A stretch of 64,000 nucleotides of DNA from Symbiodinium natans (GCA_905221605.1 CAJNDS010001380.1:720001-784000); one strand, 5' to 3'. Shown: positions 52,648 to 63,176, counted from the first letter of the stretch. Notes: a model not told the origin generated them from the letters alone. Translations and numbers: made by a program.

Positions 52648-52914
52648 CCGCTCCTGGCCCGTACATGTTACCTCTGCCCTCAAGCCTCGTCCTCCCAAGT
52701 AGCCACCCCCCCCCCAAGAATTGACTGCATGGAATGCACGCTATGCCAGAACTGCCCCGGGCGCACTGGACCTGCATGATTGGCATGGGCACGTAGTCGT
52801 CAAAGCTGTTTTAGCTTCCACTCCTCGGAATAGATACTGTGCCGGTTTGCCCCAGGCGCACGGGACCTGCATGACTTGCATGCGCACGTAGCTGTTTCTC
52901 ACACTCTGTCACAG
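52545..52914. other. 3' flank with C run and GAATTC pair
   Basis: GAATTC at 52580 and 52596, and a run of about 29 C at 52621-52649. Two imperfect copies of a GCGCAC-GACCTGCATGA-TGCATG-GCACGTAG phrase lie near 52760 and 52857. Confidence 0.6.
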
Positions 52915-53170
52915 ATGCACGCCGGCATTCTCGCAGGAGCAATAATGGGAACTGGTTGTCTCGTTGTGGGATTTAGGGGAGCTGTTGCGCATACATGCTG
53001 TGTTCTCCATGTGTTCCTCATGATTGCACGGGCACGTAGTTGTTCTCACACTTGGTCAAAGATGCATGCCGGCATTCTCGCAGGCGCACCAACTGGGACC
53101 GTCTGTTTCGTTGCGAGATTTGAGGGAGCTGTCGTGCAGTCGTGCTGTGCTCTTCATGTGTGTTCTTCAT
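52915..53170 (+). repeat. 147-bp direct duplication
   Basis: ATGCACGCCGGCATTCTCGC at 52915 recurs at 53062 with one change (ATGCATGCC), followed by parallel sequence to about 53170. Identity is roughly 75-80% by eye. 147 is a multiple of three, so the frame (MHAGILAGA) is kept across both copies, which are shorter than 50 codons each. Confidence 0.75.
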
Positions 53171-53319
53171 GCGTGCGTCAGCAGAGACGCTCAGAGTCCG
53201 AATCCGCCTGGCCCTTGAGCAGCTCGGAACGTCACGCCCCACAGTGCAAGCAACACGTTGCAGTTTGGAGTACAGGCACCGCCAGAGAGCCCGCCAAACC
53301 CACCGCCTTGCCCGGGGAC

Positions 53320-53610
53320 ATGCAGGGGAGAGACGCAAGGTCGTCGTATGAGCGGCTCGCAAACCGTTTCGTAGGACCGTGGGTGGAATCTCGTGCCGAA
53401 GCCAAACGCATCGCCAAGGCCACTCTCGCATACCGTATGGAGGATATCAATCGTTCTCAATCCATTCGTCGCCGCATCAATGAGGAAAACCTTCGGGCTG
53501 TGGGGTGGTCGCATGAGGCTCGCGCGACGGTCGAGGGTCGCGCAGGGGTAGGGGGAGAGAGGCGAGGGGTGGTCAAGGAGGATGGCCCGACGGAGGGGCC
53601 GGCCTGCTGA
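53320..53610 (+). CDS. Possible small basic protein (96 aa)
   Basis: Frame from the ATG at 53320. Residues 7-60 are helical-looking and basic (SSYERLANRFVGPWVESRAEAKRIAKATLAYRMEDINRSQSIRRRINEENLRAVGW). The composition is protein-like, and the upstream part of the same frame covers the 147-bp duplication. No domain is recognised. It might be an exon or the end of a longer, broken ORF; a neighbouring frame (53142-53351) also reads as a basic helix with RIRLALEQL, hinting at a frameshift near 53300. Confidence 0.3.
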   Translation: MQGRDARSSYERLANRFVGPWVESRAEAKRIAKATLAYRMEDINRSQSIRRRINEENLRAVGWSHEARATVEGRAGVGGERRGVVKEDGPTEGPAC

Positions 53611-54127
53611 GCACGCCTCGTTAGCTACGCACACACACACAAGCGCGCCCCCCACACGCGCGAGCGTGCACTCAGGTCCGCTTCAGTGTGCTAGATCTGT
53701 AGGCGTCCCCTACCTGTCCCCCCCCCCTTACTTGTAACAACCCCGCTAACAGTCTACGGCACCTCGGTGCATCCTGAGCCATGGCCTCTCGACACGATGT
53801 GACGCTGGCCTGAGCTGGGAACCTTGGAGCTCGCGAGTTTGGCATGTGGGTGGGACTGCAATGGCGGCTGGCATCCCCAATACAGCAGCACGATGTTTGG
53901 GCTGCCAGGGGACACAGCGAGATGTTCAAGTTTTGCTGCCATGTGGCAGCCTTGTGCCTGCGTGCGGCCGGACCGCTTTGGCCGCCCGGCGACACGGAGT
54001 GACTGCATGACGAATACCACTGCACTGCATGGAGTTGGGTCGCCGCGGAGGGTGGCAGATGGGGACCCTGCGTCTGCATGGTGCCTGCAACTGCCAGATG
54101 CATGACCGCTGGTACGAAGCAGAGAAG
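53611..54127. other. Unique segment, no gene seen
   Basis: CA run at 53629-53642 and a C run at 53718-53727. Frames on both strands overlap and show no domain. Confidence 0.5.
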
Positions 54128-54156
54128 GAATTCATGAATTCAGAATTTGTGAATTC
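54128..54156. repeat. Nested GAATTC palindromes
   Basis: GAATTCATGAATTC (54128-54141), then AGAATTTGTGAATTC. The 14-mer is identical to the one at 9354-9367, and the pattern resembles 9733-9760. Confidence 0.8.
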
Positions 54157-54995
54157 AGCAGTGAAGGCCCTGGAACCTGATGGATGCAAAACTGCATGTT
54201 GAGTGAAGCTTGGGTTCTGCACGACCTCGGAGCTGACAGTCCCACGCACGTGCACTCTGCATGGACCGTGTGCATGGCCACCACCTGCCAAGTTGCGCCT
54301 CCTGACGCCCGGGGATGACAGAGACAGATGTACGTTGTCGAGTGCGTATAGCCACAGACGGCAGTCACTGCTCGGGACATCGAATGCTGAGGATAGAGAG
54401 AAGTCTCACCCACATAGCCCTTGCCACATGTTGCTTTCAGGGAGGAAAGGCCGCTCGGGTTGTACTGTTCTGGAGATAGTATTCATACCTGATCTTTGGA
54501 CGGTTTGCGGCAACCTCCACGTATTGTCGCTAGGTCGCAATGTGCCTAGGAATAGTCAGTCGGGTCTGATGGGGGAGGCTTGTTTCAAGGTGGAAAGGTG
54601 ATCGAGGTATACTGTTAGCTATCATGGTTTGAGCCCCTCTGTTGGACACGCCGACTGGGTCAAAGAACTTCTGTCGGCCAATGGACATGTACCAATTTGT
54701 TTTCTATTTGTCTGGGATCGATCAGGGGTCAGCTCTTCAGTATTGGGGCTTGGCATTGAACATTCGTCGGTGGTAATGCTGACCCTGGTTGGTTCGTTAC
54801 TGGTGGTCAATGCACCCACTCTGGAGATCTCGACAGGACTTGCCTCGCCCGCTTATGCCAGTGTGAGAGTCGAAACCCTAAACCCAAAAAGCCCGAGAAG
54901 CCGCACTTTTTTGGAGCCAGGGTCGGCCTGGTGACCCACGCGGCGCCGACCCGGGGCGCGGTGGCCATGGCTGAGGGAGCCGCCGCCTGGACCTG
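54157..54995. other. Right part of the second island, no gene seen
   Basis: Unique DNA. A frame at 54629-54934 has a short hydrophobic stretch but lacks other support. Confidence 0.5.
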
Positions 54996-55380
54996 TTAGG
55001 GTTTAGGGTTTAGGGTTTAGGGTTTAGGGTTTAGGGTTTAGGGTTTAGAGCAAAGATGGTCTAGGGTTGACTATAGGCTTAGTAAGGTGGGCCGAATGGG
55101 GACTATAATCGGGTTTCTAGGAGTTACGAAGTAGACTTACTAAGTCACAAGAGCAAAACCTTTCCAAACTCTACCGCCATCGGCCCTACGGGGGTTAGGG
55201 TTCAAAAGGGCGTTACCTACCCTAAACCTTTCAGACGAAAACCCGACTCAGAACCCACAAACAGTTGCCACCCGCCTACCCTTAACCCTAAACCCTAAAC
55301 CCTAAACCCTAAACCCTAAACCCTGAACCCTAAACCCTAAACCCTAAACCCTAAACCTCAAACCCTAAACCCTAAATCCT
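54996..55380. repeat. TTTAGGG array facing CCCTAAA array
   Basis: 54996-55045 TTTAGGG and 55283-55378 CCCTAAA. Between them, GGCTTAGTAAG and CTTACTAAGTC (55077-55145) form a short inverted repeat, and the recurrent motif appears reversed at 55264-55281 (TTGCCACCCGCC). Confidence 0.85.
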
Positions 55381-55404
55381 GTCAAAAGGGCTTCCAAGTG
55401 GGGA

Positions 55405-55497
55405 GAGGGGTCATTTTGGAACGCGCAAGGGAGTCATTTTGGAACGCGTAAAGGGGTCATTTTGGAACGCGTAAAGGGGTCATTTTGGAACGCGTTT
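55405..55497 (+). repeat. Left arm: four 23-bp repeats
   Basis: Unit GGGGTCATTTTGGAACGCG plus TAAA-type linker. The first two linkers read CAAGG and GTAAA. Period exactly 23. Confidence 0.93.
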
Positions 55498-55529
55498 CTC
55501 CTGGTTTAGTACTGTTTACAAGGGATTTC

Positions 55530-56040
55530 TGGTTTCAATGGTTTCCTTGGTTTCCTTGGTTTCCTTGGTTCCCATGGTTTCCTTGGTTCCCATGGTTTCC
55601 TTGGTTCCTATGGTTTCCATGGTTTCCGTGGTTTCTATGGTTTCTATGGTTTTCTATGGTTTCCTTAGCTTCCTTGGTTTCCATGCTTTCCTTTGTTTCT
55701 GTGGTTTTCATGGTTTCCGTGGTTTCCTTGGCTTGTGGGGTTTCCATGGTTTCCGTGGTTTCTATGGTTTCTATGGTTTTCTTCGTTTTCTTGGTTTCCT
55801 TGGTTTCCTTGGTTTCCTTGGTTTCCTTGGTTTCTTTGGTTTCTACGGTTTCCATGGTTTCCATGGTTTCCATGGTTTATATGGTTTCCATGGTTTCCTT
55901 GGTTCCTTGCTTCGTGGTGTCCATGGTTTCCTGGACTTGTGTGGTTTCCATTGTTTCCCTGGTTTCTATGGTTTCTATGGTTTTCTTGGTTTCCTTGGTT
56001 TCCTTGGTTTCTATGGTTTCTCTGGTTTCTTTGGTTTCCG
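55530..56040 (+). repeat. 9-bp minisatellite GGTTTCCTT/GGTTTCCAT
   Basis: More than 50 units of a nonamer GGTTTCNNT; the variable dinucleotide is CT, CA, TA or CG. All three + frames stay open and give Phe/Trp/Pro, Met/Val/Ser or Phe/Leu/Gly repeats. Higher-order duplications are visible (for example 55630-55700 and 55760-55800). Confidence 0.95.
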
Positions 56041-57030
56041 CAGCCCCCCCCAACCCCCCCGCTTTTTTTAAGCCGTGCAAGCTTGCTTCAAAGCATATGA
56101 AACTTTTTTTGAAACCCATCATGCACGCATTGTGTTTGCAAATGAGGGGGGGCTGCGCCCCCCCCAACCCCCCCGCTTTGTTTAAGCCGTGCAAGCTTGC
56201 TTCAAAGCATATGAAACTTTTTTTGAAACCCATCATGCAAGCATTGTGTTTGCAAATGGGGGGGGCTGCGCCCCCCCCAACCCCCCCGCTTTTTTAAGCC
56301 GTGCAAGCTTGCTTCAAAGCATATGAAACTTTTTTTGAAACCCATCATGCAAGCATTGTGTTTGCAAATGGGGGGGGGCTGCGCCCCCCCCCCCAACCCC
56401 CCCGCTTTTTTTAAGCCGTGCAAGCTTGCTTCAAAGCATATGAAACTTTTTTTGAAACCCATCATGCACGCATTGTGTTTGCAAATGGGGGGGCTGCGCC
56501 CCCCCCAACCCCCCCGCTTTTTTTAAGCCGTGCAAGCTTGCTTCAAAGCATATGAAACTTTTTTTGAAACCCATCATGCAGGCATTGTGTTTGCAAATGG
56601 GGGGGGCTGCGCCCCCCCCAACCCCCCCGCTTTTTTTAAGCCGTGCAAGCTTGCTTCAAAGCATATGAAACTTTTTTTGAAACCCATCATGCAAGCATTG
56701 TGTTTGCAAATGGGGGGGGCTGCGCCCCCCCCAACCCCCCCGCTTTTTTTAAGCCGTGCAAGCTTGCTTCAAAGCATATGAACTTTTTTTGAAACCCATC
56801 ATGCAAGCATTGTGTTTGCAAATGGGGGGGGGCTGCGCCCCCCCCAACCCCCCCGCTTTTTTTAAGCCGTGCAAGCTTGCTTCAAAGCATATGAAACTTT
56901 TTTTGAAACCCATCATGCACGCATTGTGTTTGCAAATGGGGGGGGGGCTGCGCCCCCCCCAACCCCCCCGCTTTTTTAAAGCCGTGCAAGCTTGCTTCAA
57001 AGCATATGAAACTTTTTTTGATGCATTTTA
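56041..57030 (+). repeat. 113-bp satellite, nine copies
   Basis: AAGCATATGAAAC recurs at 56091, 56205, 56317, 56434, 56546, 56659, 56772, 56885 and 57000 (period 112-117; differences lie in C and G runs). Each unit has a G-run/C-run pair (TGGGGGGG CTGCGCCCCCCC) able to form a hairpin, and GCCGTGCAAGCTTGC. Confidence 0.95.
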
Positions 57031-57039
57031 CAATGCATT

Positions 57040-57860
57040 TTTGCGCATTCGCAACTTCGTCCGTGCTTTTTACAGTACGTTTTTGCGCATCTGCAAATGC
57101 GTTCGTGCACCCTCTGCGGGGATCGCGGGTGTCGAGATGCTGTTTACAGTGTGTTTTTGCGCGTTTGCAAATGCGTTCGTGCACCCTGTGCGGGGATCGT
57201 GGGTCTCGAGATGCTTTTTACAATGTGTTTTTTTGCGCATTAACAAATGCGTTCGTGCACCCTCTGCGGGGATCGTGGGTCTCGAGATGCTTTTTACAGT
57301 GTGTTTTTACGCATTTGCAAATGCGTTCGTGCACCCTCTGCGGGGATCGTGCGTGTCGACATGCGTTTTACAGTGTGTTTTTGCTCATTTGCAAATGCGT
57401 TCGTGCACCCTCTGCGGGGATCGTGCGTGTCCAGATGCTTTTTACAGTGTGTTTTTGCGCATTTGCAAATGCGTTCGTGCACCCTCTGCGGGGATCGTGG
57501 GTGTCGAGATGCGTTTTACAGTGTGTTTTTGCGCATTTGCAAATGCGTTCGTGCACCCTTTGCGGGGATCGCGGGTGTCGAGATGCGTTTTACAGTGTGT
57601 TTTTGCTCATTTGCAAATGCGTTCGTGCACCCTCTGCGGGGATCGTGGGTGTCGACATGCGTTTTACAGTGTGTTTTTGCTCATTTGCAAATGCGTTCGT
57701 GCACCCTCTGCGGGGATCGTGGGTGTCGACATGCGTTTTACAGTGTGTTTTTGCTCATTTGCAAATGCGTTCGTGCACCCTCTGCGGGGATCGTGGGTGT
57801 CGACATGCGTTTTACAGTGTGTTTTGCGCATTCGTAACTTCGTTCGCCGAACCCTCTGCC
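57040..57860 (+). repeat. 74-bp satellite, ten to eleven copies
   Basis: GCACCCTCTGCGGGG recurs at 57107, 57181, 57257, 57331, 57405, 57479, 57553, 57627, 57701 and 57775, spacing 74 (once 76). Units contain GCATTTGCAAATGC, a 14-bp perfect palindrome. The last unit (57849) is degenerate. Unit-to-unit differences form two subtypes (GCGCATTTG and GCTCATTTG). Confidence 0.95.
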
Positions 57861-57914
57861 GTGATCGCACGCGTGCATTTTTTGTTAGGTGCTGACCTAT
57901 TTTTCTGCTCTTTG

Positions 57915-58004
57915 TGTTCCAAAATGACCCTTTCTCGTGTTCCGAAATGACTCCCTGCTGTGTTCCAAAATGACTCCCTTCTGTGTTCCAAAATGACCCC
58001 TTAC
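57915..58004 (-). repeat. Right arm: four inverted 23-bp repeats
   Basis: Unit GTGTTCCAAAATGACTCCC; reverse complement of the left-arm unit apart from the GCG/CAC base changes. Period exactly 23. Confidence 0.93.
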
Positions 58005-58109
58005 CCTCCAAGTGGGGGGGGGGCGGGGGGAGCCCGAGGTCGAAGTCACAGGGCCCAAGCACCAAAGAATCCCCCCAAATTTAGGCGTTGCCACCCACCT
58101 GCGAGGCCC

Positions 58110-58560
58110 ACCTAGGGGTTTAGGGTTTCGGGTTTAGGGCTTAGGGTTTGGGGTTTAGGGTTTAGGGTTTGGGGTTTAGGCTTTGGGGTTTAGGGCAAAC
58201 TGTTAAATCGCGAGTGTCCGAAAAATCGCGAGTGTCCGGCGGCACAAGCCGGAGCAATTCCTAAGCCACCTCGCCCCCACCCAAGAACAGAAGACAAAGC
58301 AGTTTAGGGTTTAGGGTTTAGGGTTTGTTGGCAGCCCTAAACCCTAAAACCTAAACCCCAAACCGGGTGGCAAGAATGCAAAAACCCTGAACCCCAAACC
58401 CTCAAACCCTGAACCTACGCCCCAAACCCTAATCCCCAAACCCCTAAACCCTCCAACCCGTAAACCCGAACCCCCTGAACCCTGAACCTCTAAAACCCTA
58501 AGCCCCAAACCCCTAAACCCTGAACCCTAAACCCCAAACCGCAAGGATGACACGCACAAA
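58110..58560. repeat. TTTAGGG/TTTGGGG block and degenerate CCCTAAA block
   Basis: 58115-58195 and 58303-58330 TTTAGGG type; 58335-58550 loosely repeated CCCTAAA/CCCTGAA units. The motif ACCGGGTGGCAAGAA is at 58362-58376, and its reverse (TTGCCACCCACCTGC) at 58088-58102. AAATCGCGAGTGTCCG occurs twice (58205, 58222). Confidence 0.8.
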
Positions 58561-59879
58561 TCGAGAAGTGTACCAAGGCGAAACCCCAAACCCAAAACCC
58601 TTAAGCCCGAAACCCGAAACCCCCCACCCGCGAGGCATTGTCGGATGCTCTGGAGGCCCTCCGAGTGAACGTGGCCCTTTCGTGTCAATAGAGACTGGGG
58701 ACTCCGGCAAGCTTCCCTTCTAAAGCCACCTTTGAACCCAAAATGTCACCCTTGCTGTTTTTGACCTACTCTTGGTTCTAGCTTCCCTACCACCCTACTG
58801 CTCTTAACCCGAAGCCGTTTCCTGACAGCCGAAGCTTGCACATCATCGGCCCTAGTTGAGGGCACCACCGTCTTTGGTGACTCCCACACGGGTTCTGGCA
58901 CAAGCCCTACTGGATCGGGCTTTGGGGCCGTGAGGACTCCTCTGTATGCTGAAGTTGCCGCGTTTTTAGGGTCTAGGGTTTAGGGTTTAGGGTTTAGGGC
59001 TCAAGGTTTAGGGGCTTACGGCCCGGGGCCTGACTGGCCTTGGGAGTCCCATGTCCTGAAGCCCTGTGCAAACTGCTCCAAATCCTTGAAAACGTTAGTG
59101 TAGGAATGCTTGGAGGTTGACCAGAACTATGGGCCGTTTTCTGAAAGATATTCTATGGTAGTCTATTCGCAGAAATTGGCCCGTAATTTGGTTCAACACC
59201 TGCTTCCGGCTGGGGCCGGGGGCATCGCAGAGACCAGGGGCTTGGGTGTTGCCGAGTTCCTCCATTCGCTTCCCCCAGTCGCCCTCCCTGGACGTGAGCA
59301 GGGACGGTTGGAAGCCCCTAGGCCCGAGCTCAAAGCGCGCTTGAAAAGCGGATCTCGAAGAATACCTGGGTTGGATCACCGGGGGCCCTCGACTTGTGTG
59401 TTGTAGCTCTACTAAAGCACCTGAAGCATGACGTTTAGGGTTTAGGGTACAGGTTTGCTGGTTGGCACACAGCCCCTGGTCTTGTGATACATTTCTCTAA
59501 TTCGAGTGTGCCCTGCTGTCCTGTTACTGTGTCTGATTGGGCCACCTAAGGGCCCCTCCCTCCCAATCAAATCCATGTGACCAATGGCCAGTGCCAATTG
59601 CACACAGGAGCCTAGAGAAATCCCGACCTAGCATTGTCCCCTCATGAGCCCTCAAACTACATGAATAATCTTCGAATCACATGGATCACCACATCGTGCC
59701 CAGTCTCGCTAATGAACCAGAAAGAAGAGGCACCTACTTGTTCAGCTTGGCTTTCCTCCACCCAAATCCTAGACCCCCACCCCCTCCTAGACGCCAAAGC
59801 ATTGCGCATACCTTTGAAGCCACATTGCCGCGGTTTCCGCGCGCTGGTTAGACCCTGGAGATCGTAACCCGAATGCCTT
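58561..59879. other. Unique segment with one TTTAGGG patch, no convincing gene
   Basis: TTTAGGG units at 58970-59000. A + frame at 59110-59406 and a minus frame in the same place are both open without domains. Confidence 0.45.
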
Positions 59880-60165
59880 TCTAACCCTAAACCCTAAACC
59901 CTAAACGCTAAACCCTAAACCCTAAACCCTAAACCCTAAACCCTAAACCGCCTATTTCTGGCACCTTGGATGGGCAGGCGGATGCTCAATCAACCCAGAC
60001 CCACCGGGAGGAACCCTAAACCCTAAACCCTAAACCCTAAACCCGAAACCCGAAACCCTAAACCCTAAACCCTAAACCCGAAACCCGAAACCCTAAACCC
60101 TAAACCCTAAACCCTAAACCCGAAACCCGAAACCCTAAACCCTAAACCCTAAACCCTAAAGTAGA
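59880..60165 (-). repeat. CCCTAAA arrays with paired CCCGAAA units
   Basis: 59883-59948 and 60011-60160. In the second block CCCGAAACCCGAAA pairs recur three times at about 42- and 63-bp distance, a higher-order repeat of heptamers. Confidence 0.9.
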
Positions 60166-61280
60166 TCCCTGCACGGGCTCCTAAGAAGGACCCAGGAGTA
60201 GTATAGGGCACTACACCCACAAAACCCTTCAAGCCCTGCAAACCTTACTTCGGGGGCTCTACCCACGAGAGAAAGGGTGAAGGAAAAATCTAGGGGGCTC
60301 TACTTTTTAAATGGATTTATATACTAAACCCGAAACTCTAAACCCCAGACCCTAAACCCCTAAACCCCTGAAGCCGTCAAGGATCCTCCCAACAGTCCGG
60401 GTATACTGTGGCATCCGAGCAGTCGCGTTTTTTCAGCTACGCACAGCCTGGCTGCGTACGCAGTGAGGAAACCCGGACTTGAGGTAGCCGCTGGGCGGCT
60501 TAGGGTTGAGGGTTTAGGGTTTTTGGGTGCAACACACCTCGGCATGTAGGTTTAGGGTTTTAGGGTTTAGCCTAATTACCTCAAATCGTCCATTGCTATC
60601 AGATCCCTGGCCTTTTGTGGGAGGATCGGGGGGGGAGGTGGAACCCAAAACCCTATTGTAAACCGAGGACTTTGTGGGTGGTTTACGGCTCAGGGTCCTC
60701 GGGGGACCGATCCAAGCTGTGCGCGCAAAGCGCGTTTCGCCATGCATGGCGGCATCTTGGGCAGCGTGAATTCCACGCGCGGTGCCGCACGAATCAAGAA
60801 CTCTTGAAGCCTTAGCTTGGGTCCCTCCGGTATAGGACCTCTTTGGGGGTACTTGAGACGCTTTCGCTGGCCTTGCAGAGGGGTATGTGTCAGAGGGTGC
60901 ACAGGACCAAGCTAGGTACTGTTTTGCAGATCCGTGATGCTCGCAGCTTCACTCGGAAAGAGGTGGAAGCCGCCACGGTAGGGCCATTCTAGGTGGCCCA
61001 TGGTTCCCCGCACTGTCGAGTCTTCCGTGGGTGGCTCGCGACGTTCAGCAGCTTCGTCCGGCAAATGGTGGAGCTCGCTGGAGACCGCGCTGCCCTGTGT
61101 GCAAATTCAGCCTCGGGGCGCAGCCAGATGTCTTCCTTGGTGGTGAGGGGTGTCCAGCCGCTCCGTGCCCCTCTAAGGTCACCCCCCAAAAGCGCGAGCT
61201 ATGGAATGTCTAGAATGATAAGACCCCCAAATAGTGGGATCCCTTATAAGCAGGACACCTATAAGGTACCCCTTATTTCG
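60166..61280. other. Unique segment, no convincing gene
   Basis: Short CCCTAAA (60326-60365) and TTTAGGG (60498-60570) patches. Frames at 60600-61300 on both strands overlap; none is recognised. Confidence 0.45.
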
Positions 61281-61282
61281 GA

Positions 61283-61450
61283 AAACCCTAAACCCTAAAC
61301 CCTAAACCCTAAACCCTAAACCCTAAACCCTAAACCCTAAACCCTAAACCCTAAACCCTAAACCCTAAACCCTAAACCCTAAACCCTAAACCCTAAACCC
61401 TAAACCCTAGACCCTAAACCCTAAACCCAAAACCCCCCAACCCCTAAACC
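61283..61450 (-). repeat. CCCTAAA array
   Basis: About 20 telomere-type units, then CCCCCAA variants. Confidence 0.93.
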
Positions 61451-62080
61451 CCCGAGTTGCCTTGTAAAAAACCAGAAGGCCTTAACTCCATGAGAGTTGT
61501 GAGTGGGCGGGTTTTGGGGTGGGTAGGTCAGCAGACGAATGCAAAGCGCGCTTCCGTTTAACACGGCCCTAAAGCCTCCTACACCCTCCCTAAACCCGAA
61601 ACCCCAAACCCTAAACCCTACACCCTCCTAAGCCCTAACTCCTAAACACAGGCTCAAGGCGCTTTGAGGGGCGCGTCGTAAACCTTAAAAACCGTTGTAA
61701 GCCCTGAAGCCTACACTTTTTTCAGGCAGGCGGCAGAATCAGCGAAAAAAGACTTGAAATATAGACGTCTTTCAATCTAAAGCCCTTGGAAGCTCATAGA
61801 CCCAACGGTCGCCGGAGCGCCTCAACTGTCAAGTTGAATGGGGCATCCCTTCCCGCGGTGTTTCTGCATCTGGCACGGCGCCTGCGGCAAAAAGACGGCC
61901 GACTTCGGGGGTTACGAAGAACCGCTCGGAAAAGGCGCGGGCGACGGTGGTGATTTGGGACTCCACATTAGGCCTGGGCACCTAGAACAAAAACGCTAAG
62001 CCCTAAACCAACAAAGCCCTCGAGCCTAAACCGCCCGGCTTCAAGTGCTGGGGTCGTGGCACGCGTACAGGGCTGAGATG
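61451..62080. other. Unique segment, no gene seen
   Basis: A degenerate CCCTAAA patch at 61590-61645 and a variant of the recurrent motif (CAGGCAGGCGGCAGAATC) at 61723-61740. Confidence 0.5.
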
Positions 62081-62081
62081 A

Positions 62082-62142
62082 GAGTTTAGGGTTTAGGGTT
62101 TAGGGTTTAGGGTTTAGGGTTTAGGGTTTAGGGTTTAGGGCG
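62082..62142 (+). repeat. TTTAGGG array
   Basis: Eight perfect units. Confidence 0.92.
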
Positions 62143-62298
62143 ATTAAAATCCTCCGTCAGATTCAGGAAAACGTGGGCGATTCCAGCAATACTTAGGCAC
62201 AGATTTTGATGGCAGAACTGACACCATGACTCCTCCAGATTTTGGGCTTACAAGGGGCTTGAGGGCTGGCGCAAGCAGATCGTGTGAGGACGCTTTGG

Positions 62299-62460
62299 GT
62301 GAAGGATTGAGCCCAAAAACATCGGTAAAACCAATGTTACCCATAAAATCCATGGTTCTCAAACCATGTGGCTTAGACCACGAAAGGCATGGATGACATT
62401 GGTTTTACCGATGTTTTCGGGCCCCATCCTTCAAAAACATTGGTAAAACCAATGTTATCC
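62299..62460. mobile_element. Inverted-repeat element with a third arm
   Basis: Left arm TGAAGGATTGAGCCC plus AAAACATCGGTAAAACCAAT; the right arm, as its reverse complement, ends at about 62433 (ACATTGGTTTTACCGATG then CGGGCCCCATCCTTCA). A third copy of the arm core (AACATTGGTAAAACCAATG) follows at 62436. The arms are about 45 bp around a centre with AACCATG/CATGG pairs. Probably two overlapping or nested copies of one foldback. Confidence 0.75.
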
Positions 62461-62769
62461 GTGAATTGGGTGCTCCCAGCCAGAGGGGGGGGTTCAGGAG
62501 GGGTTTTTGAGGGGGTCCCAGGGGTGTCCCAGCCACAAAAGGGCAGAAGCGCCAAGCGTTTTTTTGGCTCGCGGGCCAAAGGGGGACTCCTGAAGGCTCA
62601 AAAAACCCCCCCCAAAACCAAAAAGTCTCATTAAGGTTTAGATATTCCTAGGTAGAGAAGGGCGGGGTGATGAGCCGGATTGCCATCGATCTAGCTCGTG
62701 ATGACCGTCTTGTAGCCCTAGAACGTACAACTACGCACGAACTCCTGCGTTTAGGGTTTAGGGTTTAGG

Positions 62770-62970
62770 ACCTGCCAGGATGGGCAATTACACCCTATGA
62801 TCCCTTAACAAAAGGCCCTTTATAGGGTTCATGATGGGGGCTTTAAGTCTATAATCCCTGAAAAAGGCCCTTTATAGGGTTCATTATGGGGATTGTAAGT
62901 CTATATAATCCCTTAAAAGGCCCTTTATAGGGTTCATTATGGGGAGTTTAAGGCCCAATAGCCTATCCTG
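62770..62970. repeat. Three tandem copies of a 58-65-bp unit between inverted ends
   Basis: AAAAGGCCCTTTATAGGGTTCATTATGGGG-type units (palindromic core CCCTTTATAGGG) repeat at about 62812, 62868 and 62918. The flanks CCAGGATGGGCAATTA (62776) and reverse complement CCAGGATAGGCTATTG (62968 backwards) are inverted repeats, so the array sits inside a MITE-like frame. Confidence 0.75.
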
Positions 62971-63034
62971 GTGGTAGGAGCCGAGTGCACGTGAACGCCG
63001 TCGTCAGCAGCTATGCAGAGCAGGGCAGGCGGCA

Positions 63035-63140
63035 GGGTTTAGGGTTTAGGGTTTAGGGTTTAGGATTTAGGGTTGAGGGTTTAGGGTTTAGGGTTTGGGG
63101 ATTGGGGTTTGGGGTTCGGGGTTTAGGGTTTAGGGTTTCC
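63035..63140 (+). repeat. TTTAGGG/TTTGGGG block
   Basis: Mixed telomere-type units, preceded by the variant motif GGGCAGGCGGCAGGGTTT (63023-63040), which joins directly into the array. Confidence 0.9.
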
Positions 63141-63176
63141 CTCGCTACTTCAATCCGCAACCCCACCCTGCAGCCC

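Larger units (their letters stand above)
55400..58012. mobile_element. Composite foldback element with 4 x 23-bp inverted arms
   Basis: The left arm has TCATTTTGGAACGCG at 55411, 55434, 55457 and 55480 (exact 23-bp period). The right arm has the reverse-complement unit (GTTCCAAAATGA) with AAAATGA/GAAATGA at 57921, 57944, 57967 and 57990 (exact 23-bp period). The stretch CCAAGTGGGG stands outside both arms (55394 and 58008). Between the arms are three different satellites and no protein-like ORF. Inverted ends built of short tandem repeats are a hallmark of foldback-type DNA transposons, so I class it as a non-autonomous foldback element of about 2.6 kb; the transposase source is unknown. Confidence 0.7.

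Noticed and set aside
57107-57860. CRISPR-like regular spacing of a conserved motif
   Set aside because: The 74-bp units are homogeneous over their full length with no unique spacers; this is a satellite in a eukaryotic context.
55485-57950. Large frames (up to about 380 codons) through the 55.4-58.0 kb element
   Set aside because: They cross three different satellites with changing frame, lack any domain and are open in several frames because the repeats have few stops.
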